Numbered from the stretch's first letter, positions 1 to 9,336 are shown. The stretch is 17,500 nucleotides of DNA from Penaeus vannamei (GCF_042767895.1 NC_091570.1:20271358-20288857), one strand, 5' to 3'. A program made the numbers and translations. Notes: generated by a model from the sequence alone, not told the origin.

Positions 1-69
1 TAAGGGGATGACGAAAGAGTGATAGGAAATGAAAGTGTAAAATTGAGGGGATTTGGTGTGAGGCTTAAT

Positions 70-433
70 CTCTCCCTTGGGTTGTCTGTGTATTCTTCTG
101 CTCTCTCTCTCTTGTCGCTTTGCCTCATTTCTCTACTCGTTCTTTCTTTTTCTTTCTCGCTTTCTCTCTTCCCCCCTCGCTACCTGCTTATTTTTATCTC
201 CCTCGTTTCTCATTTATCCTTCATCCTACTTCCCTCTCTCCTTCCTTCCTCTCACCCTCCCTCCACCCTCTCCCCCCTTTCTCTCTCCCTCCCCCTCTCT
301 CTCTCTCCGCCCTCCCTCCCAATCTCTCTCTCCATCCGCCCACCCTCCCTCTCTCTCCCTCTCTCTCCCCGTCCGTCCTCCCTCCCTCTCTCCCTTCCCA
401 CTCCCTCCCTCCCTCTCTCCCTCCCCCTCCCTC
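70..433 (+). repeat. Degenerate polypyrimidine block (CT/CCCT-rich)
   Basis: Almost every base on the + strand is C or T, with short (CT)n runs near 100-113 and 293-308 and CCCT/CCTCC words elsewhere. The open frames across it are low-complexity Ser/Leu/Pro translations, so I do not call a gene. Confidence 0.9.
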
Positions 434-540
434 CACACGTCCATCACGTGAGCGCAATCGCCAGGGGCGGCGTGTTCCCTCCCGGCAGCCTGTCCTTGGC
501 ACCTCCCCATAGTCTCCATGCATCGCTAGCTTCTCTTTTC
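434..540. other. Short complex-sequence island with CACGTG E-box
   Basis: This CpG-containing single-copy stretch interrupts two pyrimidine blocks. It holds a perfect CACGTG at 445-450 and ATGCAT at 518-523. No coding signal is seen. It could be a small regulatory island, but nothing beyond these words supports that. Confidence 0.4.
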
Positions 541-835
541 CTCCGTTTTCGTGCTTATTCATTTCCCCCGTTTACTTTCCAATCTATCGTTTTTTCTTCT
601 GCGTCTTCTTTTATTTGCTGTTTTTTCCCCTTCATATTTCTGTTCTTCTATTTCCCCATCATTAGGGTCTCTCTTTGTCATTTCCTTCCTTCCCCCCACC
701 TTTCCCACTTTCTCTCTCTCTCCCTCTCTCCCTCTTTCCCTCTTCCTCACTCTCCCCCATCACCCTTCCCTCTTCCTTTTAACCCTCATTTACCTCCCTT
801 GCTTAGTCCGCATCCTTCTCTCCCTTCCACACCTT
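541..835 (+). repeat. Second polypyrimidine block
   Basis: T/C-rich DNA with a CT-dense core at about 709-745. It is less pure than the first block. Open frames translate to Ser/Phe/Leu low-complexity peptide and are discounted. Confidence 0.8.
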
Positions 836-854
836 ACGTTTGCATCCGGGACAT

Positions 855-1090
855 TGTGGAAAAATAAGCAGAGAGGGGGAGTGTATGGGAGAAGAAGAGG
901 ACGTGAGTAAATGAAGGGGAGACTTAAGGCGGAGAAAGAGGAAGAGGTAAATGAGCGATAAGTGAAAGATGACGTTGCTATCAGTCATAGAAAGGCGGCG
1001 AAAGGTCAAGGGAAAGACAAAATAGCCAGAGAGAGAGAGAGGGAGGGAGAGGGAGAGGAAGAGGGAGAGGGAGAGGAGGGGGAAGGTTGG
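855..1090 (+). repeat. Polypurine block
   Basis: The strand bias flips here: the + strand becomes G/A-rich, culminating in a nearly pure GAGAGG tract at 1028-1086. With the preceding pyrimidine blocks it forms a 5'-pyrimidine...purine-3' layout whose arms are loosely complementary. Confidence 0.85.
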
Positions 1091-1099
1091 CGACTGCTT

Positions 1100-1435
1100 G
1101 GGCAATGAAGGCGAATGAGAAGAAATAACGAGATGTATGATTAAGGAACTTGTAATCACGTTTAATTATGATGGCATAAATCGAAATGCTCTTGATTTGT
1201 GAAGCTATTCATTCTCATTCATGGTTTTATTGCATTTGATCCAGTTGAGGTGTGATGAGGGGCGTGTTTGTACTGTGGAGGTTTCGAGTGCAGTAAAAAA
1301 TGTGTTCATTTTGAGGTCTGGTAGAATTGCATTGTGGAGTTTTCGAAATGGACTTTGAACACAGGAACAGGAAGGAGGTCACCTGAGCCTATGTGACAGC
1401 CCCCTGACCACCCGGCCTGTACTCCAGCCCTATTA
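1100..1435. other. Complex AT-richer island with homeodomain-type words
   Basis: Ordinary-complexity sequence. TTTAATTATGATGG (1161-1174) is followed directly by CATAAATCG, and TTTTATTGC lies at 1225-1233. These resemble homeodomain core sites (TAATTA, TTTATTG). No supported ORF. A regulatory element is possible; single-copy intergenic filler is the alternative. Confidence 0.35.
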
Positions 1436-1664
1436 CCATCCCTCTCCTCTCCATTGTCCTTCCCTCCCCCTCCCCTCCACGCACCTGCCTTCCCTTCCCT
1501 TTTCTCCCCTCACCTTCCGTTCCTTCCCTTCCCTTCCCTTACCCTTTCTTTTCCTTCCCTCCCCTCACCCTTACCCTTCCCTTCCCTTCTCACACCCATT
1601 CCCAACCCCTCTCCACCCTCCCCTTCCCCGCGTTCTCCCAGCCCCTCCCCTTCCCCAATCGCAA
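1436..1664 (+). repeat. C-rich polypyrimidine block with CCCTT repeats
   Basis: Short (CCCTT)n runs at about 1523-1541 and 1570-1590 sit within C/T-only DNA. Repeated CCC runs on + (GGG runs on -) allow i-motif or G-quadruplex folding. The ORF through it is low complexity. Confidence 0.85.
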
Positions 1665-1924
1665 TGCCACCGCACACCCAACCCCCTGAAGCAACCCCGT
1701 GGCCGTTCATGCTACAAGGAACTGAACTTCCCGCAACCACTGACCTTTCACAGGATATATGGAAAGGAGCGCGGGCGGGCCTTGGGACGATAGCAAAACC
1801 TCTCCTGCAAATTGGGTATGCAACAGCGCGTGGCAAAGATCAACATCTGGCGAAAGTCCCCGCGTGGAAAATGCTGAATTAATTTCCCCAGGAGGGCGAT
1901 GCGAGCCTCCCCGGCCGCACCGCG
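1665..1924. other. Complex island between pyrimidine blocks
   Basis: CpG-containing single-copy sequence with TGACCTTT (1741-1748, a nuclear-receptor half-site-like word) and GAATTAATTT near 1875. A frame open across it ends at 1882, and a second frame is also open. Two open frames plus no recognisable domain argue against an exon. Confidence 0.35.
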
Positions 1925-2196
1925 CGCTTCCTCGCCCCCTCTTGCGCCTCCTCTGCTCTGCTTCCCTCCGCCCCTCCTTTGGCGGCAGTCGTTCGTTTTC
2001 TTCTTTCTTTTTCGCCTCCTCTTCTTCCTCTTCAACCCCTTATTCTTCTGCCTCATCATCTTCTTCATCCTCCTGTTCGTCTTCTTATCAAGACCATCCT
2101 CTTCCTCCTCTTCCACCGCCTGCTTTTCTTCCCTCTCCCCCCCTTCCTCTCCTCCTCCTCCTCCTCCTCTTCCTCCTCCTCCTCTTCCTCTTCCTC
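1925..2196 (+). repeat. Polypyrimidine block ending in (CCT)n trinucleotide array
   Basis: C/T-rich DNA that becomes an interrupted (CCT)n/(CTC)n array at 2146-2196. On the other strand it reads GGA repeats. The ORFs here are poly-Ser/poly-Leu artefacts. Confidence 0.9.
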
Positions 2197-2580
2197 AGGG
2201 AACAAGAAAGGGTGCCCGGGAAGGGAAAGGAGCAAATGCCAACACAAGAGGAAGACAAGCGAGTGAAGGAAGGGAGAGGGCGGAGCGAAAGGGGACAAGG
2301 CAGGACGAAGAAAAAGAGGGACGACTGAACAAGGCAAATAGGGGAGCTGGGACACAAAGGGAGAGAGGGCGATGGACGGAGAGCGAGGTGGGAATCGGAG
2401 AAACGGAGGAGGAGGAGGAGAGGAAGGAAGGAAGAGGGAAGACGGGGAGACGCAGAAAAGGAGCGGGTGACGTGGTTGGCACTGGAGGAGGAGGACAACA
2501 AGGGAAAAGAAAAGAAAAAAACGAAGCAATGAAAGAGAAAATGGACGAATGGAGGGCAGAAGGAAAGAGTTCAACCAAGG
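2197..2580 (+). repeat. Polypurine block facing the (CCT)n array
   Basis: Strand bias flips sharply at about 2197. The block carries a GGA trinucleotide run at 2405-2423 that is the reverse complement of part of the 2146-2196 array about 240 bp upstream. The Arg/Glu/Lys-rich ORF across it is composition-driven. Confidence 0.85.
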
Positions 2581-2760
2581 ATCTTTTGCCTGGAACTGTC
2601 GTACATTTTAATGCGTTTAATCGCCAGTGTCGCTGTGTAATTGACACGCATAATCAGGAACATCACAGTGTCATTAAGGTCGTTTATTGCATGGCCTGCA
2701 GAGAGGGAAGTGCATAGAAGGGAATTTTGGCTCAAATTTCCTGCGCGAAGTTTTCGCCGG
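2581..2760. other. Homeodomain-word-rich island
   Basis: Dense AT words sit in a CpG-containing context: TTTTAAT near 2607, TTTAATCG near 2617, TAATCA 2651-2656, TCATTAAGG near 2671 and CGTTTATTGC 2681-2690. GTGTC (2627-2631) and GACAC (2643-2647) form a short inverted pair. The composition resembles animal developmental enhancers. This is inference from motif density only. Confidence 0.35.
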
Positions 2761-3500
2761 AAATATGTTTAGATATGATTTTCTTTTTAATTATTTTAGT
2801 TTATTTTTTACTCACCGAGATAACGGATATTTGATACTCTTGTTCATTTTCTCTCCTGATTTTCTCCGAGTCATTTTTTCAAGAGTAAATTCTCCCAAAA
2901 TTGGCGGTGAAACTGACTTATTCAAGAGAACTTTGATGTTAATGGAAAGTGCATTCCTCGGTTTGAGTGTATAATGCACTTTAGCCAGATAATGCTATGT
3001 ATTGCCACCCGTCAGAATGCCATACAGTTAACTTTAAGCAATTTGCAAAGTTGCGCCATCAAGTGGATGTGGCGACGCGCATCGTTAATAGTTGCCGAGT
3101 GCGCTGCCGTGAATTTACTTTCGTGTTTGCCCCATTTCGGTTCAGAATGTGAAGCAGGACTCGACGTAGATTTCGCCTCTGAATGAGTGGGTTTTCGATT
3201 TGTTGATTTGATTTACATGCTTCGTGCATTTCTGAGGGAATTGCGTTTTGTTGCTGCCATGCGCTGTGCCATGGCAAAGAGGAGAGAGTTTTTACGGCTC
3301 TCGTGCTCCGAACATGTTGCGGCAATTGAAAATTATTGGGTTGCCACGCGAAGGTAAGGCTCCCGGTAATGAAATTTGGAGGGTCGCGCCCGTAGACTTT
3401 TGTCGCCGTCTGCCTCCGCTCCATGTCTTTGTCAGCCTCCCGTATCCTTTACTCGGCTTGCCTCGCGATTCTCGATGTTGTCTCCTCTTCAGATTCTGCC
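2761..3500. other. Low-repeat stretch, no confident gene
   Basis: This is the longest ordinary-complexity part of the left half. Two + strand ORFs (2687-2974 and 2974-3186, joined by TAATG) and a minus-strand ORF (3059-3424) overlap here. None has a domain I recognise, and both strands are open at once. A CTCF-like word lies at 3053-3066. A donor-like AAG|GTAAGG lies at about 3352, but no matching exon is evident. Confidence 0.4.
3053..3066 (-). promoter_or_regulatory. CTCF-like motif
   Basis: The minus strand reads CCACTTGATGGCGC. This matches the general CTCF core CCANNAGRKGGCRC except for T in place of A at the sixth base. One near-match in 17.5 kb can arise by chance. Confidence 0.3.
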
Positions 3501-3538
3501 TTTCTTATACTTCGTTCTATCTCTCTCTCCCCTCTCCC

Positions 3539-4180
<642 letters not shown>

Positions 4181-4189
4181 GCCGGCTCT

Positions 4190-4226
4190 GCCTCCGTCGG
4201 GAATGCCTCCGTCGGGAATGCCTCCC
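4190..4226 (+). repeat. 15-bp tandem repeat, two full copies plus partial
   Basis: GCCTCCGTCGGGAAT at 4190-4204 is repeated perfectly at 4205-4219 and followed by GCCTCCC. A donor-like CAG|GTAATT directly follows at about 4228. Confidence 0.92.
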
Positions 4227-4319
4227 CAGGTAATTGTCGTTTCCAAAGGGCGCCGCTTGCGATTGGAGGAGATATCGACTCGCGGAAACGGCGTCGAGAG
4301 CGGGGCCACGTACGGCGTG
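4227..4319. other. CpG-rich single-copy island
   Basis: Sequence between the 15-bp repeat and a C-rich block, rich in CpG (GGGCGCCGC, ACTCGCGG, GGCGTCGAG). No recognised product. It could be a small regulatory or exonic piece; evidence is thin. Confidence 0.3.
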
Positions 4320-4510
4320 CCTCCCTCCTTCCTCCCTTCACCCCTTCCCTTCACCTCCCCTCCCCTCCTGTTACCCTTCTCTCCCCCTCCTCTTCCCTTT
4401 CTCTTGCCCTGTTCCTCCCCTGCTGTTACCCTTCCCCTCCCTTCCCCTCCCCTACACTCTTCTCCACTCCACTCCCCCCCTTCCCTCTCCCTTTCCCTCC
4501 TCGTCCCCTT
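4320..4510 (+). repeat. C-rich polypyrimidine block (CCCT/CCCCT)
   Basis: Many CCC and CCCC runs are separated by one to three T-rich bases. It is a candidate i-motif on + and G-quadruplex on -. No coding signal. Confidence 0.85.
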
Positions 4511-4602
4511 TCTTCGATTCGACGGTGGCGAGCGCGGAGGGCAAATTGATACATGTTCATATTTCTCTTTTCTCTCCTTCTGTACGAGGTTGGGTGTTGG
4601 TA

Positions 4603-4626
4603 GGGAGGGGGAGAGGGGGAGAGGGG
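4603..4626 (+). other. G-quadruplex candidate
   Basis: Four G-runs (4603-4605, 4607-4611, 4615-4619, 4623-4626) are separated by loops of 1, 3 and 3 bases, satisfying the usual G3N1-7 rule. Confidence 0.7.
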
Positions 4627-4639
4627 CGGCGGTAACTGG

Positions 4640-4740
4640 TAGAAGGTGTGGATTTTCTTCTTTTTTATTTGGTTCGCTTTTTTTTCTTTCCTTTTCCCTT
4701 CCACTCTTTTCTTTTCGGTTTTCTCGCTTTTTTTACCCAC
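4640..4740 (+). repeat. T-rich tract
   Basis: Dense TTTT/TTTC words, with one nine-T run near 4677. Nothing gene-like is seen. Confidence 0.6.
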
Positions 4741-4932
4741 GTGTTTTGGAAGCGAAATGATATGCGCACAACGCAGTCTCGGAGGCCTTATCAAATTTTG
4801 CTTGCGCGTCGCACCGGGGAAAAAAAACTTGCCGAGGCCAATTCAATTAGCGGCGACGCGAACCATCATGGAAATTACGACGCGGTATCAACGATTATTC
4901 ATAATTGTACATCGCCTTCATTTGCCTCGGCC
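4741..4932. other. Single-copy island with clustered homeodomain-type sites
   Basis: CAATTCAATTAG (4839-4850), GGAAATTACG near 4870 and ATTATTCATAAT (4894-4905, an everted ATTA/TAAT pair) sit among CpG-rich words (TTGCGCGTCGC, GCGGCGACGCG). Two + frames are open across it but encode nothing recognisable. The mixture of AT homeodomain cores and CpG words matches candidate enhancers or conserved non-coding elements. Confidence 0.4.
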
Positions 4933-5134
4933 GGAGAGAGAGAGAGGAAGGAGAGACAGACAAACGGATAGACAGATTTTGTGATCGACAAACAAATAGA
5001 CAGACGGAGAAAGATACAGAGACAGACAGAGACAAATAGACAGGCCGAAACATAGAATGGCAGATAGAGATCGACAAACAAAAGGACAAACGAAGAGAAA
5101 GAGAGAGAAAAAATAAACAGACAGACAGACAGAC
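4933..5134 (+). repeat. Degenerate GACA/AGAC tetranucleotide array
   Basis: GACAGACA words recur with substitutions from about 4954, ending in a cleaner (ACAG)n run at 5117-5134. The minus-strand ORFs here (Leu-Ser-Val-Cys rich) are translations of the repeat. Confidence 0.85.
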
Positions 5135-5183
5135 TGTGGAGGAATAGCAGAGGTCGATGGAAAGGCGAAAGTCAGAAAGCGGT

Positions 5184-5228
5184 GGGGGGGGGGGGGTAGG
5201 AAGGAGTTGAAGGGTGGGGGTATGGGGG
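5184..5228 (+). other. Poly-G run and G-quadruplex candidate
   Basis: A 13-base G run (5184-5196) is followed by GGG (5212-5214), GGGGG (5216-5220) and GGGGG (5224-5228). A long G homopolymer is also a likely site of sequencing length error. Confidence 0.7.
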
Positions 5229-5293
5229 AGGTAGTCGGCTTTTTTTCCACCATATTTCTTTCGTTTCTACCTATTTGTATCTTTGTTCTTGCA

Positions 5294-5336
5294 TTTGGGA
5301 GTTGATGATTTCCATTTAGGGAAAGTGGCTCCCAAA
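5294..5336. other. Nested inverted repeat (hairpin)
   Basis: TTTGGGAG (5294-5301) pairs perfectly with CTCCCAAA (5329-5336). Inside, TTTCC (5309-5313) pairs with GGAAA (5320-5324) around a six-base loop. The two stems are separated by unpaired 7 and 4 bases. No small-RNA family is recognised. Confidence 0.5.
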
Positions 5337-5360
5337 ACACACGTTTTCTCTGCTCGCCCT

Positions 5361-5440
5361 TTCTTTCTCCCTCTCTTCCCATCCCTCCTTAATTCTCTCT
5401 CGTTCCCCCCTCCCCCTTTCCCTCCCTCCCTCCCCAGAAA
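5361..5440 (+). repeat. Short polypyrimidine block
   Basis: C/T-only words (CCCTCTC, CCCCTCCCCC) are bounded by complex sequence. No gene. Confidence 0.75.
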
Positions 5441-6040
<600 letters not shown>

Positions 6041-6239
6041 GACAAGAAAATGGCATCCCGAGTCTATGTTCTTTTTGCTTTACCCTTTTTTCCTCTTTCT
6101 GTCCTTTATTTTTTTTCATCATTCCTTTCTTTCTTTCCGTATCGTCCCGTTCCTTTTATGAACTAAATTTTTTGGCGGAAAATTATCCCGGGCATTGTGT
6201 GCCTGATGTATTCCATTGTGCCTTGTATATATGGGCGAA
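6041..6239. other. Mixed stretch: T-rich tract then AT-containing island
   Basis: Polypyrimidine 6069-6150 is followed by a short complex piece (TAAATTTTTTGGCGG, ATCCCGGGC, TATATATGGGCG). An ORF ends at 6166 with a hydrophobic Phe/Leu tail that merely translates the T-rich tract. Nothing convincing is seen. Confidence 0.4.
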
Positions 6240-6530
6240 GAGAGGGGAGAGGAGGAGAGGACGGAGAGAAAAGAGACGCGCGCACAGGCTGTGTGCAAGA
6301 GGGAGGTGTGGGGGTTGAGAGGGAGGGAGTGATGGAGGGAGAGATGAGAGAAGGAAGGAAGGGAGGGAGGGATGGAGGGACGCCTCGAGGGGAGTAGGGG
6401 GGGAGTGAGGAAGGGTACTGACGGAAGGAGGGAGGGAGGGAGGGAAGGGACTTAACGGGGAAGGAAGAACGAGATGGAAGGGGAACACTCGAGAGGTGGA
6501 GAGACGGAGGGTTGGAGGAAGGGAGAGGGA
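6240..6530 (+). repeat. Polypurine block (GGGA-rich)
   Basis: GGGAGGGA words recur on + (dense at 6359-6372 and 6427-6448). A GGTTGGAGGAAGGGAG word near 6509 resembles the minisatellite unit downstream and may be its progenitor. Confidence 0.8.
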
Positions 6531-6632
6531 GGGAGAGACGAAGGATTAGAAGGGAAAGGGAGGGAGAGACGAAGGATTGGAAGAAGGGAAAGGGAGGGAG
6601 AGACGAAGGATTGGAAGAAGGGAAAGGAAGGG
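6531..6632 (+). repeat. Imperfect 31-34 bp purine minisatellite, three copies
   Basis: The word GAGAGACGAAGGATT starts at 6533, 6564 and 6598, giving intervals of 31 and 34 bp. Copies differ mainly by an AAG insertion after ATT(A/G)GAAG. Confidence 0.9.
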
Positions 6633-6749
6633 AGGGTTGGAGGAAGGGAGTGAGGGAGGGTTGGAGGAAGGGAGTGAGGGAGGGTTGGAGGAAGGGAGTG
6701 AGGGAGGGTTGGAGGAAGGGAGTGAGGGAGGGTTGGAGGAAGGGAGACT
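6633..6749 (+). repeat. 24-bp purine minisatellite, about five copies
   Basis: GGTTGGAGGAAGGGAGTG recurs with TTGG starting at 6637, 6661, 6685, 6709 and 6733, an exact 24-bp period with almost no divergence. Because 24 is a multiple of three, open frames carry 8-residue repeats on both strands. That is a property of the array, not evidence of a protein. Confidence 0.96.
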
Positions 6750-6904
6750 AGGGGATCTCGAGCCTGGAAATGATGTCATAGGATAATGAAGGTCTGGGTG
6801 AGCATCGGTAAAAGACACGGGAGGCGGAAAATGATAAGGAAATGGAGAAAATGGATGGAGTTGTTTGTTTGTTTGCTTCTTCGAGGGGTTGAGAGAAAAA
6901 GGGA
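6750..6904. other. Short complex stretch
   Basis: It contains ATGATGTCATAGG at about 6770-6782 (TGATGTCA, CRE/AP-1-like) and a (GTTT)3 run at 6861-6875. No gene signal. Confidence 0.35.
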
Positions 6905-7100
6905 GGATACTTTTTTCATATTCATATTTCTTTTCCTTTCTTCAACCTCTTTCCTCTCCCGTCCTCCCCCATGCATCTCCGCCTTCCTTTTTTTTTTCCT
7001 ACATCTCTATTTTTCTTATTCTTTTTTCCTCCCTCTCTATTTTTTCTTATTCTTTTTTCCCCAATTTCTTTTTTTCCCCCTTTTCCTCCTTTTTATATTT
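6905..7100 (+). repeat. T-rich polypyrimidine block
   Basis: T-runs of up to nine bases alternate with CTC words. CTATTTTT(C)TTATTCTTTTTTCC occurs twice (around 7007 and 7037), a local tandem duplication. Confidence 0.8.
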
Positions 7101-7260
7101 GGCCGCAAACACCGCCGTCGCGAGCCATTAAGAGCGCGCGTTTCATCAAAGCCGCTTCTCGTTTTCATTAGCCGGAGTAGTTCATTTGGGCGTTTATGAT
7201 GAGCCGTCTCGGGAATCTCAACTTTACAACGCCCGCGCAGTGATGGGCGGCTCGGACACC
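7101..7260. other. Single-copy island with homeodomain-type words
   Basis: CCATTAAGAG (about 7126), TTTCATTAGCC (about 7163) and GCGTTTATGATGAG (about 7190) are embedded in CpG-rich sequence (CGCCGTCGCGAG, AGCGCGCG). TTTATGA is the Cdx/Abd-B-type core. No plausible exon is seen. Candidate conserved non-coding element. Confidence 0.4.
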
Positions 7261-7620
7261 CACCCACCCGCCCACCTACCTTCCTCTGTACCTTCTCCGT
7301 TTCTCTTTCTCCTCTTGTTTTTGTTCTTCTTCCTTTTTTTTCTTCTTCTTTTTCTGTACCTTCTCTCTCTTCGTCTTGTTCTTCTTGCATCATTTTCTCT
7401 TCTTCCACGCTTTCCTTCTAGATTCGGTCTTCCTCGATTCTCCTCACGCTCTCCTCAGTTTTCTTCTTTTGTCTTCTTTTATGCATTTTCTTTTCCTCCT
7501 TCCCTTTTCTATCTCCCACCTTCTCGTTCCTTCCCTTTATTCTACCTCCTTTCTCCTTCTGCTCCTCCCCCGCCCCCTCCTTCCATTCTCCTTACCCATT
7601 CGCCCACTCCCCTTACCCCT
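7261..7620 (+). repeat. Polypyrimidine block
   Basis: CTT/CCT-rich DNA, starting with CACCCACCCGCCCACC and ending with CCCCTTACCCC. It contains CCC runs. ORFs are Phe/Ser/Leu low complexity. No gene. Confidence 0.8.
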
Positions 7621-7660
7621 ACCCCTTATAAAGAAGACCACGTGGGCTGTATGAATGTAG

Positions 7661-7775
7661 GGGAGGAGGGAGGTAGGAGAGGAGAGAGGGGAGGAGGGAA
7701 ATAGGAGAGGAGAGAGGGGAAGGAGGGAGGTAGGAGAGGAGAGAGGGGAAGGAGGGAGGTAGGAGAGGAGAGGGG
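7661..7775 (+). repeat. 28-29 bp purine minisatellite, four copies
   Basis: TAGGAGAGGAGAG starts at 7674, 7702, 7731 and 7760 (intervals 28, 29, 29). It lies just after a pyrimidine-to-purine flip and is unrelated in unit to the 24-bp array at 6633-6749. Confidence 0.93.
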
Positions 7776-7879
7776 GCTAGGGAAACTGGGGGAGGGGAGA
7801 GGGCGAGTCGGAAGTCAGAGCGGAGATAGGGAAGGGGAGTGCGGGGGATTCGTGGAGTAGCGAGGGGAGAGGGTGGAGT
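7776..7879 (+). repeat. Polypurine continuation
   Basis: GGGGAGAGGG words with occasional CGAGTC. No gene signal. Confidence 0.7.
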
Positions 7880-7987
7880 GGCAGCCTTTATTTGGGCGGA
7901 GGGAGCACCGAGGGCGCTTTGCCGGCGAATTGATGGAGAAGCCCCCCGGGTGGCTTAATTCTACAACAAAGCTCGTTAGTTTGTGAT
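7880..7987. other. Single-copy island
   Basis: GCCTTTATTTGGGCGG near 7884, GCGAATTGATGG near 7925 and GGCTTAATTC near 7952 sit in CpG-containing sequence. It shares the 9-mer ATTTGGGCG with the 7101-7260 island (7890-7898 versus 7184-7192). Regulatory function is inferred only from motif style. Confidence 0.35.
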
Positions 7988-8015
7988 GGGTGAGGGAGGG
8001 GGTGGAGGGGGGGGG
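7988..8015 (+). other. G-quadruplex candidate
   Basis: GGG, GGG, GGGGG and a nine-G run are separated by loops of TGA, A and TGGA. Confidence 0.7.
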
Positions 8016-8577
8016 TTGAAGCGGTGCGGCCGTCGAAGAGGAAAAGCCACAGGATTGGAGGGATTAGGGGATGGGGGAGGGAGGAGTTGAGATTTGGTTC
8101 GGGGTTAGTCTGTCAGAGAGAAAAAATGAGCCTGATGTGAGGTGATGAGGTTGATGGGCTGTGAAGGATTAGGATTTAGTGTTTGTGTTTTTAATGGCTT
8201 TAGAGAGAATGGTTACTGTAGTATTTAGGTTGTGTATGGAAGTGAATCCGGTCTACGAGATGGAAGGAAAAAAACGGTTTGCGATTCTGTCCCTAAAATG
8301 ACGCAAGAATACGTACGCGAACATCCGTTGTAGGATAAGAATTGAGATTGATCCAAGTGCCTTCCCTCAGCGAGATGAACGGCGATTCAGCTACTTTGTT
8401 TTTCTCTCTCCGTTTTTCATTCTCTTTTCACTCTCTTTTTCCTTTTTTATGTTCCTTGTTAGTCGTAAAGCCCCTCTCATTGTTTCGTGTATAGTGTTGC
8501 TGTGCCTGTGAAAACATGCCTTTCAGCTCCGGTTTCGGAAGTGGTGAGGCGCGCTCATGCAAAGAGATGAAGAGGAA
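8016..8577. other. Complex intergenic stretch, no gene seen
   Basis: Mixed-composition DNA, including GACGCAAGAATACGTACGCG near 8299 and a TTTTTC-rich patch at 8399-8456. No long ORF, no recognisable RNA and no strong repeat. Confidence 0.5.
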
Positions 8578-8668
8578 GTGGAGAATGGTGATGATAGTGA
8601 TGTGGTGGTGATGGAGGGGATGATGTGGTGGTGGTGAAGATGATGATATAGTGGTGGTAAGAGTGATG
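8578..8668 (+). repeat. Imperfect GTG/GAT trinucleotide repeat
   Basis: GGTGATGATAGTGATGTGGTGG-type words repeat with 3-bp spacing (TGG, TGA, GAT), no pure run longer than about four units. Confidence 0.8.

Positions 8669-9336
<668 letters not shown>

Noticed and set aside
19..867. Long + strand ORF (282 codons)
   Set aside because: It exists because C/T-only sequence has almost no stop codons. The product is Ser/Leu/Pro/Phe low complexity with no domain. The same reasoning rejects the long frames at 3248-4549, 9512-10630, 14179-15204, 1899-2717 and 11613-12235.
1454..1882. ORF whose C-terminal 60 residues look protein-like
   Set aside because: The N-terminal part is repeat translation. A second frame is open over the same unique DNA, no domain is recognisable, and it ends without a polyadenylation signal that I can defend.
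2687..3186. Two consecutive ORFs joined by TAATG
   Set aside because: It looks like translational coupling, but the context is eukaryotic. Neither product is recognisable, and the minus strand is also open (3059-3424), so coincidence is more likely.
7627..7633. TATAAAG as a TATA box
   Set aside because: It sits between a pyrimidine block and a minisatellite, with no initiator about 30 bp downstream and no following gene.
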